Shown: positions 46,857-56,070, counted from the first letter of the stretch. The stretch is 64,000 nt of DNA from Bosea sp. 685 (GCF_031884435.1 NZ_CP134779.1:2914001-2978000); one strand, 5' to 3'. The notes: generated from the sequence alone by a model not told the origin. Program-made: numbers and translations.

Positions 46857-47000
46857 GAGGGTCCACCTGTTGTGATTGTCCGATGCGGCCGCAGCGTAAC
46901 GGGCCGGTTGCGCGAACGTCTTCCGTCGGATCGCTGGAAGATTCTGCGGACTGCCCCTGCGATGCGGGGTAAGGTCGCGATGTTGGCTCGGGAGAACTGA

Positions 47001-48809
47001 ATGGCGGATCAGGCATCGCAGATGCGCTCGTTGCGGGATGTCGCAAGCCGGATCAATTCCGATGGCGATCTCGAGACGATCCTGCGCGACCTCATCCATG
47101 CCGCCTGCGAGCATGGCGGCTGGACGCTGGGATCGATCATGGCGATCGACGCCGCCCATGGCGAGGCGCATGTCATTGTGCGGCATGACCCGACGCTGCT
47201 GCGCCGACCGCTCGAAAACCGATGGGAGCTGGCGACGAGCCCCGCCCTGATCGCGCTGCAACGCAACGAGTCGGTCTATATCCGCGACGCTCGCGCCTCC
47301 GACGAGTTCCCCGGCTATCGACGCGAAGCTTTCGAGCGCGACTACCGCACGGTGCTCGTGCTGCCGATGAGCTGCGCCGATGCCGAAAACCGGCCGATGG
47401 TGCTGAACGTCGTCTCGCGCGGTATCACCGAGGTGTCGCCCGATGATCTCGCCTTCATGAGCATGATCGTCCATCTCGGTGGGATCGCGGTCGAGCGCGA
47501 GCATCGGATCAGGGCCGAACGCCAGGCGGCCGAGCAGCTGCAGAAGGCACTGCAGACGCAGACGACGCTGCTTCAGGAGGTTTTGTCCGGCGGGTCGACC
47601 TCGGCGCTGGCGGCGATGTTGGCGGACCTCCTGCCCGCCCCCGTGCTGGTCGTCGATTTCTCCGGCAATGCGCTGGTCGCCAGCCGGTCGCCGACGCCGC
47701 TTCATTTCGACGACACGGCCTGGCAGCGGGCGATCGACACCACCCTTGGCAGCCAGATCGTCACAGCGGCGCGGGACGCCGTCGCGGCGCAGCGCAGTGA
47801 TCCGCGGGGCTTGCGGCTCGATGACGGCGAGCGGCAGCTGCAGCTCATGGCCAGGATCGAGCCCCTGAATGTCGATGGGCAGGCCGTTGGGGCGCTCGTG
47901 ATCTTTCCGACTGCGCAGGCGGCCGGCGATCTCGAACGGCTCCTGCTCGACAGTGTGAAGTTCGCCCTCAGCGTCCAGATGATGCGCAGCGTCATCCGCT
48001 TCCGCTTCGAGACGCGGACATTGACCGAGCTGTTCTTCGAGATCGTCGAGCGCCGATGGCGCGATGCCGACGACGTTCTTCTGCGCGGCCGTCGGCTCGG
48101 CCTTGCGCTGGGGGCTCCGGCCCGCATGGTGGTCGTCGATTTTCCGGACATGCCGTCCCTGCCGGCCGACATCAGTGTCGATTGCCACCATGCGGTGACG
48201 CGGCTGGCACGCCAGCTGAATGTTCCCGCGAGCGTCGTCGCCGTCGGCGGCGGGTTGGTCTGCCTCCTGCCGCATGATGGGGACGACGGCCAGGAGCGGA
48301 TCGGACGCCTCGCGCGACGCATGGTCGAGACGCTGCGACACAGCTTCAACCGGGAGCCCATCGTGGTGCTCGGTGGCATCTGCGGAGGTCTCGATGACTA
48401 CCCCAAGGAATGGGAGCGCTGCTGGCGCATGATCCGCATCGCGCGTGATTTCGGCCGCACGGGGACCCTTTCGGCCTCGGACTTCGGCCCGATGCCGATG
48501 CTGATCGGCGCGGCGGAATCGGCCGATGTGCGCAGCTTCGTCGACGGCAGCATCGGCATCGTGGTCGCGCATGACCGCAAGCACGACACGCCCTATCTGG
48601 AAACCCTCGCCGCTTATCTGCGCGAAGGCTGCCGCGCCCAGGCCTGCGCCGATGCGATGGGGTTGCATGTGACGACGCTGCGCTACCGGCTGTCGCGCAT
48701 CCAGGACCTGTTCGGGATCGACCCGGAGACGGCGGATCGCCGCTTCGCGATCGAACTGGCGATCCGGCTGCATGGCGTGATCGAGAACGGCAGCGCCGCG
48801 AGCCGCTAG
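47001..48809 (+). CDS. PucR-type regulator with GAF sensor domain
   Basis: A 602-residue regulator. An N-terminal GAF domain (about residues 10-165, with LRDVASRINSDGDLETILRD, FERDYRTVLVLPM) is joined by a short coiled stretch to a central GGDEF-like/CdaR-type domain (VCLLPHDGDDGQERIGRLA, VLGGICGGLDDYPKEWERC) and a C-terminal PucR helix-turn-helix (LETLAAYLREGCRAQACADA, GLHVTTLRYRLSRIQDLFG). It resembles regulators of purine/amide catabolism. Divergent from the DUF1185 gene and 123 bases before the flavin reductase, which suggests it activates the operon on sensing a small substrate. Confidence 0.88.
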   Translation: MADQASQMRSLRDVASRINSDGDLETILRDLIHAACEHGGWTLGSIMAIDAAHGEAHVIVRHDPTLLRRPLENRWELATSPALIALQRNESVYIRDARASDEFPGYRREAFERDYRTVLVLPMSCADAENRPMVLNVVSRGITEVSPDDLAFMSMIVHLGGIAVEREHRIRAERQAAEQLQKALQTQTTLLQEVLSGGSTSALAAMLADLLPAPVLVVDFSGNALVASRSPTPLHFDDTAWQRAIDTTLGSQIVTAARDAVAAQRSDPRGLRLDDGERQLQLMARIEPLNVDGQAVGALVIFPTAQAAGDLERLLLDSVKFALSVQMMRSVIRFRFETRTLTELFFEIVERRWRDADDVLLRGRRLGLALGAPARMVVVDFPDMPSLPADISVDCHHAVTRLARQLNVPASVVAVGGGLVCLLPHDGDDGQERIGRLARRMVETLRHSFNREPIVVLGGICGGLDDYPKEWERCWRMIRIARDFGRTGTLSASDFGPMPMLIGAAESADVRSFVDGSIGIVVAHDRKHDTPYLETLAAYLREGCRAQACADAMGLHVTTLRYRLSRIQDLFGIDPETADRRFAIELAIRLHGVIENGSAASR

Positions 48810-48932
48810 GGGGGCCATGCCTTACCGCTCTTCGCAGAAGAATTTTGCCGATCTATCCCTCTTTTCATAGGAAGATGTAGCTCGCATCGCCGCCTAGCCT
48901 TCACCGATCCTGACTTGATCGAGGTGAAGCGC

Positions 48933-49913
48933 ATGCTCGCTGCGGCCACGAACGCCCCCAATACGATCGACCCCGTCGCGCTGCGTCGTGCGCTGGGGAC
49001 GTTCGTGACGGGCGTGACCATCATCACGACCCGCGATGCCGACGGCACGCCGCGTGGCATGACGGCGAACTCGTTCACCTCGGTCTCGCTCGATCCGCCG
49101 CTGCTGCTGGTCTGCGTCGGCAAGGGCGCGCACAGCTTTGCAGCCTTCAACAGTTCGCCCGCCTTCGCGGTCAACCTGCTGCATGAGGGGCAGATCGACG
49201 TCTCGAACCTGTTCGCCTCGAAGGCGGCCAACAAGTTCGACACCGTCAGCCATGACCGCATCCATACCGGCTCGCCGGTCCTGACGGACTGCCTGACCTG
49301 GTTCGACTGCACGGTCCACCGCCGCGTCGATGCCGGCGACCATGTCGTGCTGATCGGCGAGATCCAGGCCTTCGGTACGAGCCCGTCGCCGCCGCTCGGC
49401 TTCTGCCGGGGTCGCTATGCCAACGTCAAGGATCCGCTGCCGCCGGGCTGGCTCGCCTCGCATGGCATGATCGTCGGCTATCTGATTGAGGCCGATGGCC
49501 AATTGCTGCTGCGCGCGGACGGTCGGGGTGGCTGGGTGCTGCCGAGCGCGCAGCGCCGCATCGCCGATAACGAGCTGAAGCTCGAGGGCGGCGACGCGCT
49601 GACGCTCGTGCCGGACGACACCTTCCTCTACTCGGTGTTCGACGTCACCGACGGCGACCCCGGATACCTGATCTACCGCGCCCGCCTCGCGCAGGATTCC
49701 GCTGCAGCGACGCTATCGGCCGGGCTGAAGTTCTTCCCGATCGACCAGCTTCCCTATGACGCGATTCCGACGCGCGAGATCAGCGCGATGCTGCGCCGCT
49801 ATGCCCGCGAAAGCGCGAGCAAGCGCTTCGGGATCTACATGGATTCCAACGATGGCGGGCGTCTCGCCATGGTCGGCGAGGCCCAGCCCTGGGCGCCAAA
49901 CCCGCAATCCTGA
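48933..49913 (+). CDS. Flavin reductase with C-terminal Nudix-like extension
   Basis: A 326-residue protein starting at the ATG giving MLAAATNAPN, with GAGGTGAAG upstream. Residues 10-165 are a flavin reductase domain (RRALGTFVTGVTIITTRDAD, GMTANSFTSVSLDPPLLLVC, FAVNLL, DHVVLIGEI). It supplies reduced FMN to a two-component monooxygenase, here the LLM enzyme two genes on. The last 150 residues (LIEADGQLLLRADGRGGWVLP onward) resemble a Nudix fold but lack the RExxEE box. They probably sense a ligand rather than hydrolyse a nucleotide, as in the regulated reductases of hydroxyphenylacetate hydroxylases. Confidence 0.83.
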   Translation: MLAAATNAPNTIDPVALRRALGTFVTGVTIITTRDADGTPRGMTANSFTSVSLDPPLLLVCVGKGAHSFAAFNSSPAFAVNLLHEGQIDVSNLFASKAANKFDTVSHDRIHTGSPVLTDCLTWFDCTVHRRVDAGDHVVLIGEIQAFGTSPSPPLGFCRGRYANVKDPLPPGWLASHGMIVGYLIEADGQLLLRADGRGGWVLPSAQRRIADNELKLEGGDALTLVPDDTFLYSVFDVTDGDPGYLIYRARLAQDSAAATLSAGLKFFPIDQLPYDAIPTREISAMLRRYARESASKRFGIYMDSNDGGRLAMVGEAQPWAPNPQS

Positions 49914-49928
49914 GCCGGCAGAGCAGAT

Positions 49929-51440
49929 ATGAAGACCACGGTCAAAACCCTCGAAGGCTCACGCCAGGATCTCTTCATCGACGGCCGCTTCGTCGCGCCC
50001 AAGAGCGGCGTCTACCTGCCCTCCTACGATCCGACGACCGCCGAGCCCTGGTACGCCTTCGCGCAAGGCGACGCCGCCGATGTCGATGCCGCCGTGCGCT
50101 CGGCGCGTGCCGCTCTGGTCGACCCGGCCTGGCGGCGCATGACCCAGACCGAGCGCGGCAAGCTGGTGCGCCGTCTCGCCGAGCTCGTGCTCGAGAACGC
50201 CGACGAGCTGGCGATGATCGAGTGCCGCGACAACGGCAAGCTGCTCAAGGAGATGCGCGCCCAGATGCGCGCGATTCCGGACTCCTATCTCTATTTCGCG
50301 GGAATGGCCGACAAGCTCCAGGGCGACACCATCCCGGTCAACAAGCTCGACACGCTGAACTTCAACCTGCGTGAGCCGATCGGCGTGGTCGGGATGATCA
50401 TCCCGTGGAACTCGCCATTGATGATGCTGACCGGCACGCTCGCGCCCTGCCTGGCAATCGGCAACACCATCGTGGTGAAGCCCTCCGAGCACGCGACGGC
50501 CTCGACGCTGGCGCTGGCCGAACTCGTGATCGAGGCCGGCATTCCGCCCGGCGTCGTCAATGTCGTCACCGGCGACGGCGCGACCACGGGCGACGCGCTG
50601 ACGCGCCATCCCGGCATCGCGAAATACGTCTTCACCGGCTCGACTTTCACCGGCCGCAAGATCGCCGGCAACGCCGCCGAAAACCTGGTGCCCTGCCAGA
50701 TGGAGCTGGGCGGCAAGTCGCCCCATGTCATCTTCTCCGATGTCGACATCGACAAGGCGGTGAACGGCGTCGTGTCCGGCGTCTTCGCGGCGGCCGGGCA
50801 AACCTGCGTCGCCGGCTCGCGCTGCTTCGTCGAGCAGCCGATCTATGACCGCTTCGTCGAGGCGCTGGTCGCGCGCACCCAGCGCATCAAGGTCGGCCAT
50901 CCGCAGCTTGAGGACACCGATATCGGGCCGCTGGCGCTCTCAGCGCAGCTCGCCAAGGTGGAGGATTATGTCGCCTCCGGCGTGCGGGAGGGCGCGAAGG
51001 TCGCGGCCGGCGGGCGCAAGCCGCAGGACGGCGAACTGGCGCGCGGCTGGTATTTCGAGCCGACGGTGATGACCGAGGCGAGCAACGACATGCGCTTCAT
51101 GCGCGAGGAGATCTTCGGGCCGGTCGTCGGCGTCGTGCCGTTCAAGAGCGAGGAGGAGATGATCGCCCTCGCCAACGACACCGAATACGGCCTGGCATCG
51201 GGCATCTGGACCCAAAACATCGACCGCGCGATGCGCTTCGCCCGCAACATCGAGGCCGGCACCGTCTGGATCAACACCTATCGCTCCGCCGCCTACATGT
51301 CCGCCAATGGCGGCATGAAGAACAGCGGTTACGGCCGCCGCGGCGGCTTCGAGGTCATGCGCGAATTCTCGCGCCTGAAGAATGTGGTGATCGACTATTC
51401 GGGCGCCATGCAGGACCCCTTCGTGATCCGCCTGCGCTGA
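49929..51440 (+). CDS. NAD-dependent aldehyde dehydrogenase
   Basis: A 503-residue ALDH: catalytic Cys293 in AAGQTCVAGSR, Glu259 in QMELGGKSPH, GSTFTGRKIA cofactor turn and EIFGPVVGVVPF. The sequence is of the general broad-range group, different from the ALDH at 43262. It starts 15 bases after the flavin reductase and is in the operon. It likely oxidises the aldehyde released after the flavin monooxygenase step. Confidence 0.9.
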   Translation: MKTTVKTLEGSRQDLFIDGRFVAPKSGVYLPSYDPTTAEPWYAFAQGDAADVDAAVRSARAALVDPAWRRMTQTERGKLVRRLAELVLENADELAMIECRDNGKLLKEMRAQMRAIPDSYLYFAGMADKLQGDTIPVNKLDTLNFNLREPIGVVGMIIPWNSPLMMLTGTLAPCLAIGNTIVVKPSEHATASTLALAELVIEAGIPPGVVNVVTGDGATTGDALTRHPGIAKYVFTGSTFTGRKIAGNAAENLVPCQMELGGKSPHVIFSDVDIDKAVNGVVSGVFAAAGQTCVAGSRCFVEQPIYDRFVEALVARTQRIKVGHPQLEDTDIGPLALSAQLAKVEDYVASGVREGAKVAAGGRKPQDGELARGWYFEPTVMTEASNDMRFMREEIFGPVVGVVPFKSEEEMIALANDTEYGLASGIWTQNIDRAMRFARNIEAGTVWINTYRSAAYMSANGGMKNSGYGRRGGFEVMREFSRLKNVVIDYSGAMQDPFVIRLR

Positions 51441-51442
51441 AC

Positions 51443-51480
51443 CCCAAAAAGCCAAGAACGCCCAAAAAGCCAAGAACGCC
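51443..51480. repeat. Perfect 18-bp tandem duplication
   Basis: CCCAAAAAGCCAAGAACG occurs twice head to tail (51443-51460, 51461-51478), followed by CC, in the 56-base gap between the ALDH stop and the next ribosome site. It looks like a slip-strand expansion; no role is evident. Confidence 0.8.
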
Positions 51481-51496
51481 GAGCCGGGAGGCCATC

Positions 51497-52600
51497 ATGA
51501 AATTTGCCGTTTCGATCAGCATGGAGCGTTTTTCGCCCCAGGATTCGATGTCGGACGCGGTCGCCAACATGCGCGCACTCGCAAAGATCGCTGACGAGGG
51601 CGGCTTCGAGACGCTCTGGACCGCCGAACATCACACCATCGAGTGCACGGTCTCGCCCAACCCGTTCCAGACGTTGACCTGGCTCGGCCAGCACACCGAC
51701 CGGATCAGGCTCGGCACGGCCACGCTTGCCGCGCCCTACTGGTCGCCGATCCGGCTGGCAGGCGAAGCAGCGCTCTGCGACCACTTGACCGGCGGCAGGC
51801 TCGAATTCGGCATCGCGCGCGGCGCCTATCAATACGAGTTCGACCGCATGGCCGGCGGCATCCCCCAGCAGGAGGGCGTCGCCTACATGAAAGAGCTTGT
51901 GCCTGCCGTGCAAAAGCTCTGGGCCGGCGACTATGCCCATGATGGGCACTACTGGAAATTCCCGCTGGCAACCTCGGTGCCCAAACCGCTGCAGCAGCCG
52001 CATCCGAGCATCTGGGTGGCGGCGCGCGACCCCGGCACCTTCGACTGGGCGATCGGCATCGGCGCCAACATCCTCTCGACGCCGCTCTCCTCGCCTCCGG
52101 CCGAGGTCGGCGTGCTCGGCGAGAAGTTCCGCAAGGCCGTGGCCGACCATCCCGAGCGGCCGCGCCCGCGCCTGATGATGCAGCGCCGGACCTGCGTTTA
52201 TGACCGACAGGAGGACTGGGAGGTCGCGGTGCGGCACTCCGTCGATTACGGGCGCTATTTCGAGAATCTGATGCAGAACATCGGCACCGTGACCAACGGC
52301 TTCCCCGAGGCGGTGCCGTTCGAGGCCGTGGCCAACCGCGCCAACTACAATCCCCAGGCCGTCCGCGACAACCTGATGTTCGGCACGCCCGACGAGGTCA
52401 TCGAGAAGCTGCAGGTCTATGAGGATGCGGGCGTCGATCAGTACTGCCTCGGCTTGTCCTTCAACCTGCCCTTCGAATTGCAGGTGAAGACGCTGCGACT
52501 ATTCATCGACGATGTGATGCCGCATTTCGCCGCCCGAGATCAGGACCGTGCGCGGGATCATGCGCAAGCGGCGCCGCGCCGCTCCGCTGTGGGGCACTGA
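51497..52600 (+). CDS. LLM-class flavin-dependent monooxygenase (bacterial luciferase-like)
   Basis: A 367-residue TIM-barrel monooxygenase behind GGGAGG. Marks: FETLWTAEHHTIECT, RLGTATLAAPYWSPI, HLTGGRLEFGIARGAYQYEF, PSIWVAARDP and the late GTPDEVIEKLQVYEDAGVDQY. It uses reduced FMN and oxygen to oxidise a small substrate, with the reductase encoded upstream. RutA of pyrimidine catabolism and various C-N-cleaving enzymes belong to the family. The substrate is unknown. Confidence 0.9.
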   Translation: MKFAVSISMERFSPQDSMSDAVANMRALAKIADEGGFETLWTAEHHTIECTVSPNPFQTLTWLGQHTDRIRLGTATLAAPYWSPIRLAGEAALCDHLTGGRLEFGIARGAYQYEFDRMAGGIPQQEGVAYMKELVPAVQKLWAGDYAHDGHYWKFPLATSVPKPLQQPHPSIWVAARDPGTFDWAIGIGANILSTPLSSPPAEVGVLGEKFRKAVADHPERPRPRLMMQRRTCVYDRQEDWEVAVRHSVDYGRYFENLMQNIGTVTNGFPEAVPFEAVANRANYNPQAVRDNLMFGTPDEVIEKLQVYEDAGVDQYCLGLSFNLPFELQVKTLRLFIDDVMPHFAARDQDRARDHAQAAPRRSAVGH

Positions 52601-52601
52601 G

Positions 52602-53450
52602 ATGGGCGCCGCGACAGGCGCTGTCCGCCCTCCGCAGGCGGATGGTGCCACGTGCCTGAGCGTCGGCGAGGCCACGCTGAACTACCGGCTGCAGGGCTCA
52701 GGCGAGCCGCTGGTCTGCATCCATGGCGTCGGCTCCTATCTGGAGGCCTGGGACGGCATTGCCGAGCGCCTTTCCGACCGGTTTCGCATCCTGAGCTTCG
52801 ATCTGCGCGGCCATGGCCGCTCGAGCAAGGTCAGGGGACGCTACGAGATCGACGATTTCGTCGGGGACGTGCTGGCTCTCGCCGATCATGCCGGCTTCGA
52901 GACCTTCCATCTCGCCGGCTTCTCGCTGGGCGGGCTGATCGCGCAGCGCCTGGCGCTGACGCATCCGGGGCGGCTCAGGCGGCTCGTGCTGCTGGCGACC
53001 GTGGCGGGCCGCACCGAGGAGGAGCGCGAGCGCGTTGCCGCCCGCCTCGCCGCTCTGCAGGCGGGCGATCGCGGTTCGCATTATGACGCCTCGCTGTCGC
53101 GCTGGCTGACCGAAGGCTTCCAGGCGCGCAACCCTGACCTCATCGCGATGCTGCGGCAGCGCAACGCCGAGAACGACCCCGAATGCTACGCCGCCGCCTA
53201 TCGCGTGCTGGCGCAGACTGATTTCGGCGGTTTGCTCGACCAGATCCATATGCCGGTCCTCATCGCGACCGGTGAGGAGGATGCCGGCTCCAACCCACGC
53301 ATGGCGCGCTACATGCACGAGCGCATCAGTGGCTCGCAGCTGCACATCCTGCCCGGCCTGCGTCACTCGATCCTGACCGAGGCCCCCGAGCAGGTGGCCG
53401 CGCTGATGCGTGACTTCCTGACCGGTAGCGCGAAGGGAGAGCCGGCATGA
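52602..53450 (+). CDS. Alpha/beta hydrolase
   Basis: A 282-residue cytosolic hydrolase. The ATG at 52602 follows the stop of the monooxygenase gene by one base. The nucleophile serine is in AGFSLGGLIAQRL, the oxyanion segment in VCIHGVGSYLEAW, the acid in ATGEEDAGSN and the histidine in GLRHSILTEAP. It looks like a carboxylesterase/enol-lactone or RutD-like aminoacrylate hydrolase. Placed after the monooxygenase, it should act on the oxidised intermediate. Confidence 0.88.
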   Translation: MGAATGAVRPPQADGATCLSVGEATLNYRLQGSGEPLVCIHGVGSYLEAWDGIAERLSDRFRILSFDLRGHGRSSKVRGRYEIDDFVGDVLALADHAGFETFHLAGFSLGGLIAQRLALTHPGRLRRLVLLATVAGRTEEERERVAARLAALQAGDRGSHYDASLSRWLTEGFQARNPDLIAMLRQRNAENDPECYAAAYRVLAQTDFGGLLDQIHMPVLIATGEEDAGSNPRMARYMHERISGSQLHILPGLRHSILTEAPEQVAALMRDFLTGSAKGEPA

Positions 53451-53761
53451 TCGTCGAGGAGCGGATCTACCGCATTCGCAACGGCCGGATGGGGCGCTAT
53501 CTTCAGTTGGTGCGCGACGAGGGCCTGGCGATCCAGCAGCCCATCCTGGGCCATCTGATCGGCTACTTCACCACCGAGATCGGCCTGCTCAGCCATGTCA
53601 CCCATCTCTGGGCCTATGCCGATTTCGAGGATCGGGTGCGGCGGCGCCAGCAACTGGCTGACGATCCACGCTGGCAGGCCTTCCTCCCGCGACTGTCGGA
53701 GAATATCGAGCAGGCGGAAAACCGCATCCTGCTGCCGACCGATTTTTCGCCGCTGCGTTGA
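53447..53761 (+). CDS. NIPSNAP-family protein
   Basis: A 104-residue protein, start overlapping the hydrolase stop by four bases. NIPSNAP marks: VEERIYRIRNGRMGRYLQL, GYFTTEIGLLSHVTHLWAYADFEDR and LADDPRWQAFLP. It is a dimeric alpha-beta barrel of unknown chemistry that often occurs in aromatic and amide catabolic operons. Last gene of the operon, 175 bases before proV. Confidence 0.87.
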   Translation: MIVEERIYRIRNGRMGRYLQLVRDEGLAIQQPILGHLIGYFTTEIGLLSHVTHLWAYADFEDRVRRRQQLADDPRWQAFLPRLSENIEQAENRILLPTDFSPLR

Positions 53762-53936
53762 GGGCAAGGATCAGGTGAAGCGCCGCGATCGCCCTTAGCG
53801 CTTTTCCGACAAGGGATGACAGCATTCGTCCTCTGGATCGCAGGAAGACGGACCGCGCGCGCCGGCTCTTAATCGATAGCGGCAGGGGTCGGACAAGCCC
53901 GAAGACATCGGGCGCCGAGAGGAGGGGTTTTCGGAC

Positions 53937-55130
53937 ATGACCGAGCGATTGCAGATTCAGAATCTGTACAAGATCTTCTCAGCGGCGCCGGAGGCGGCGT
54001 TGCAGATCCTAGCGAATGGCGGGGACAAGAACACCGTGTTCGACAAGCTCGGCGCCGTCGTCGGGCTCAACAATGTTTCGCTGAGCGTGCCTGAAGGCGC
54101 CATGTACATGGTCATGGGCCTGTCGGGCTCGGGCAAGTCGACGCTCGCGCGCTGCATCAACCGGCTGAACGAGCCAAGCGCCGGCAAGATCCTGCTCGAC
54201 GGGCGCGATATCGTTCCCCTGAAGGAAGAGGAGCTGCGCGAGGTCCGCCGCACGCGCATCTCGATGGTGTTCCAGCATTTTGCGCTCCTGCCGAACAAGC
54301 GCGTCATCGAGAATGTCGAATTCGGGCTGAAGCTGCGTGGCGCCTCTCCGGCGGATCGTCGCCGCCGCGCCGACGAGGTGCTGAGCGTGGTCGGGCTTGC
54401 GCGCTGGGGCTACCATTTCCCCCATGAGCTGAGCGGCGGAATGCGCCAGCGCGTCGGCCTTGCCCGCGCGCTCGCGACCGATGCCGATATCCTGATCATG
54501 GACGAGGCCTTCAGCGCGCTCGACCCGCTGATCCGCACCGAGATGCAGGACGAATTGCTGCGGCTGCAGCGCACGCTGAACAAGACCATCCTGTTCATCA
54601 CCCATGATTTCCAGGAGGCGCTCAAGCTCGGCACGCGCATCGCGATCATGTCTGAAGGCGAGCTGGTTCGCGAGGGCACCCCGCAATCGATCGTGCTGGA
54701 GCCGGGCAGCGATTATGTCGCGGCCTTCACCCGAGAGATCGACCGGGCCCGGCTTTTCGACGCCCGCTCCGTCATGCGCGAAGCCGCCCCGATCCTGCGC
54801 TCCGAGCGCGGCATCCTGGTGGGCGGCGCGGAGGCCGGCGACCCCGGTTTCGTTCTCGATGGCGAGGGCAGGATCCTCGGCGCGCTCGACGGGGCGGCGC
54901 TGGGCCATGCGCGCCAGAGCGGCGAAATCGGCACGCCGAGCAGCGATTACGTCAGCGTCCCGGAGAATGCCAAGCTCATCGAGGTCGCGCGCAGCTATCG
55001 CAACGGCGCGCCGATGGCGGTCGTCGATGGGGATGGCAGGCTCGTCGGGACCCTGGGCGTCGGCGAGCTCCTGTCCCGCATGTCCTCGACCTCCCCCAAA
55101 ACCGCCTCAGCCGGAGATCGCCATGTTTAA
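53937..55130 (+). CDS. Glycine betaine/proline-type ABC importer ATPase (ProV-like)
   Basis: A 397-residue ATPase with a long N-terminal segment as in ProV (LQILANGGDKNTVFDKLGAV). Walker A GLSGSGKST, signature LSGGMRQRVGLARAL, Walker B ILIMDEAFSALDPL and H-loop FITHDFQEAL are visible. The C-terminus has a degenerate CBS-like regulatory part (GFVLDGEGRILGALDG, MAVVDGDGRLVGTLG), the ionic-strength sensor in osmoregulated members. It is the first gene of a three-gene importer; the permease gene overlaps it by eight bases. Confidence 0.9.
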   Translation: MTERLQIQNLYKIFSAAPEAALQILANGGDKNTVFDKLGAVVGLNNVSLSVPEGAMYMVMGLSGSGKSTLARCINRLNEPSAGKILLDGRDIVPLKEEELREVRRTRISMVFQHFALLPNKRVIENVEFGLKLRGASPADRRRRADEVLSVVGLARWGYHFPHELSGGMRQRVGLARALATDADILIMDEAFSALDPLIRTEMQDELLRLQRTLNKTILFITHDFQEALKLGTRIAIMSEGELVREGTPQSIVLEPGSDYVAAFTREIDRARLFDARSVMREAAPILRSERGILVGGAEAGDPGFVLDGEGRILGALDGAALGHARQSGEIGTPSSDYVSVPENAKLIEVARSYRNGAPMAVVDGDGRLVGTLGVGELLSRMSSTSPKTASAGDRHV

Positions 55131-56070
55131 GGCCGACGATCTTGCCATTTTCCCGATCGACAGCTGGATCCAGCAGGGTGTCAGCTGGGTCGCGCTCAAT
55201 CTGCGCCCCCTCTTCCTCGCCATCAAATGGCCGGTTGAAGCTCTGCTCAGCCTGAACGACGCGCTGCTGCACGCGATTCCGTTCCCGGTTTTCGTCGTCG
55301 GCTTTACCTTGCTGGCATGGCGTCTGGCGACTCCCGGCATCGCGGCCTTCAGCGCGATATCGCTCGTGGTGATCGCGATGCTCGGCGTCTGGAACGAGGC
55401 GATGACGACGCTCTCGCTGATCTCGACCGCGATCGTGTTCTGCGCCGTCATCGGCATTCCGATGGGGATCTGGTGCGCGAGCAGCGACCGTGTCTGGAAC
55501 GTGGTGCGGCCGATCCTCGACATCATGCAGACGACACCGAGCTTCGTCTATCTGGTGCCGGTCGTCATGCTGTTTGGCGTCGGCACCGTGCCGGGTGAGG
55601 TCGCCGTCGTCACGGCAGCGGCGCCGCCCTTGATCCGTTTCACCAATCTCGGCATCCGCATGGTCGAGCACGAGATCGTCGAAGCCGGCCTCGCCTTCGG
55701 CGCCGACAAGCGCCAGCTCCTGTTCGAGATCCAGCTCCCCCTTGCCATTCCGACCATCCTCGGCGGCCTCAACCAGACGGTGCTCACCGCGATGGTACTC
55801 TCCGTCGTCGTCGCGATGATCGGCGCCGAGGGCTTGGGGCTCGTCGTCCTCCAGGGCCTGGGCCGTCTCGATGTCGGCCGCGCGGCGGTTGGCGGCATCG
55901 CCATCGTACTGCTGGCGATGGTGCTCGACCGGGTCACGCAGAAGCTGGCCGAACCGAAGCGTGGCGGCGTGGCGCGGACCTCACTGCTCGCCACGGTGAT
56001 GCGCCTGTTCAAGGGCGGTCGCTCGGAAGAACCGACGGCAACCGTGACTGCGGCAAAGCAAGCGCTCTGA
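55123..56070 (+). CDS. Glycine betaine/proline-type ABC permease (ProW-like)
   Basis: A 315-residue membrane protein starting at the ATG giving MFKADDLAIFPIDSWIQQG; longer upstream codons belong to the proV shadow. It has spans through the central region (FVVGFTLLAWRLATPGIAAFS, FCAVIGIPMGIW) and a conserved LDIMQTTPSFVYLVPVVMLFG. The coupling loop is EAGLAFGADKRQLLFEIQLP. Pore of the importer. Confidence 0.9.
   Translation: MFKADDLAIFPIDSWIQQGVSWVALNLRPLFLAIKWPVEALLSLNDALLHAIPFPVFVVGFTLLAWRLATPGIAAFSAISLVVIAMLGVWNEAMTTLSLISTAIVFCAVIGIPMGIWCASSDRVWNVVRPILDIMQTTPSFVYLVPVVMLFGVGTVPGEVAVVTAAAPPLIRFTNLGIRMVEHEIVEAGLAFGADKRQLLFEIQLPLAIPTILGGLNQTVLTAMVLSVVVAMIGAEGLGLVVLQGLGRLDVGRAAVGGIAIVLLAMVLDRVTQKLAEPKRGGVARTSLLATVMRLFKGGRSEEPTATVTAAKQAL

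Noticed and set aside
46266..48818. 850-residue minus-strand frame extending the DUF1185 gene across pucR
   Set aside because: Only the last 196 residues resemble a protein family; the rest is arginine- and histidine-rich antisense of pucR.
54604..55122. Upstream extension of the ProW-like frame
   Set aside because: The extension is an arginine/serine-rich shadow of proV; the ATG at 55123 gives a normal permease start.
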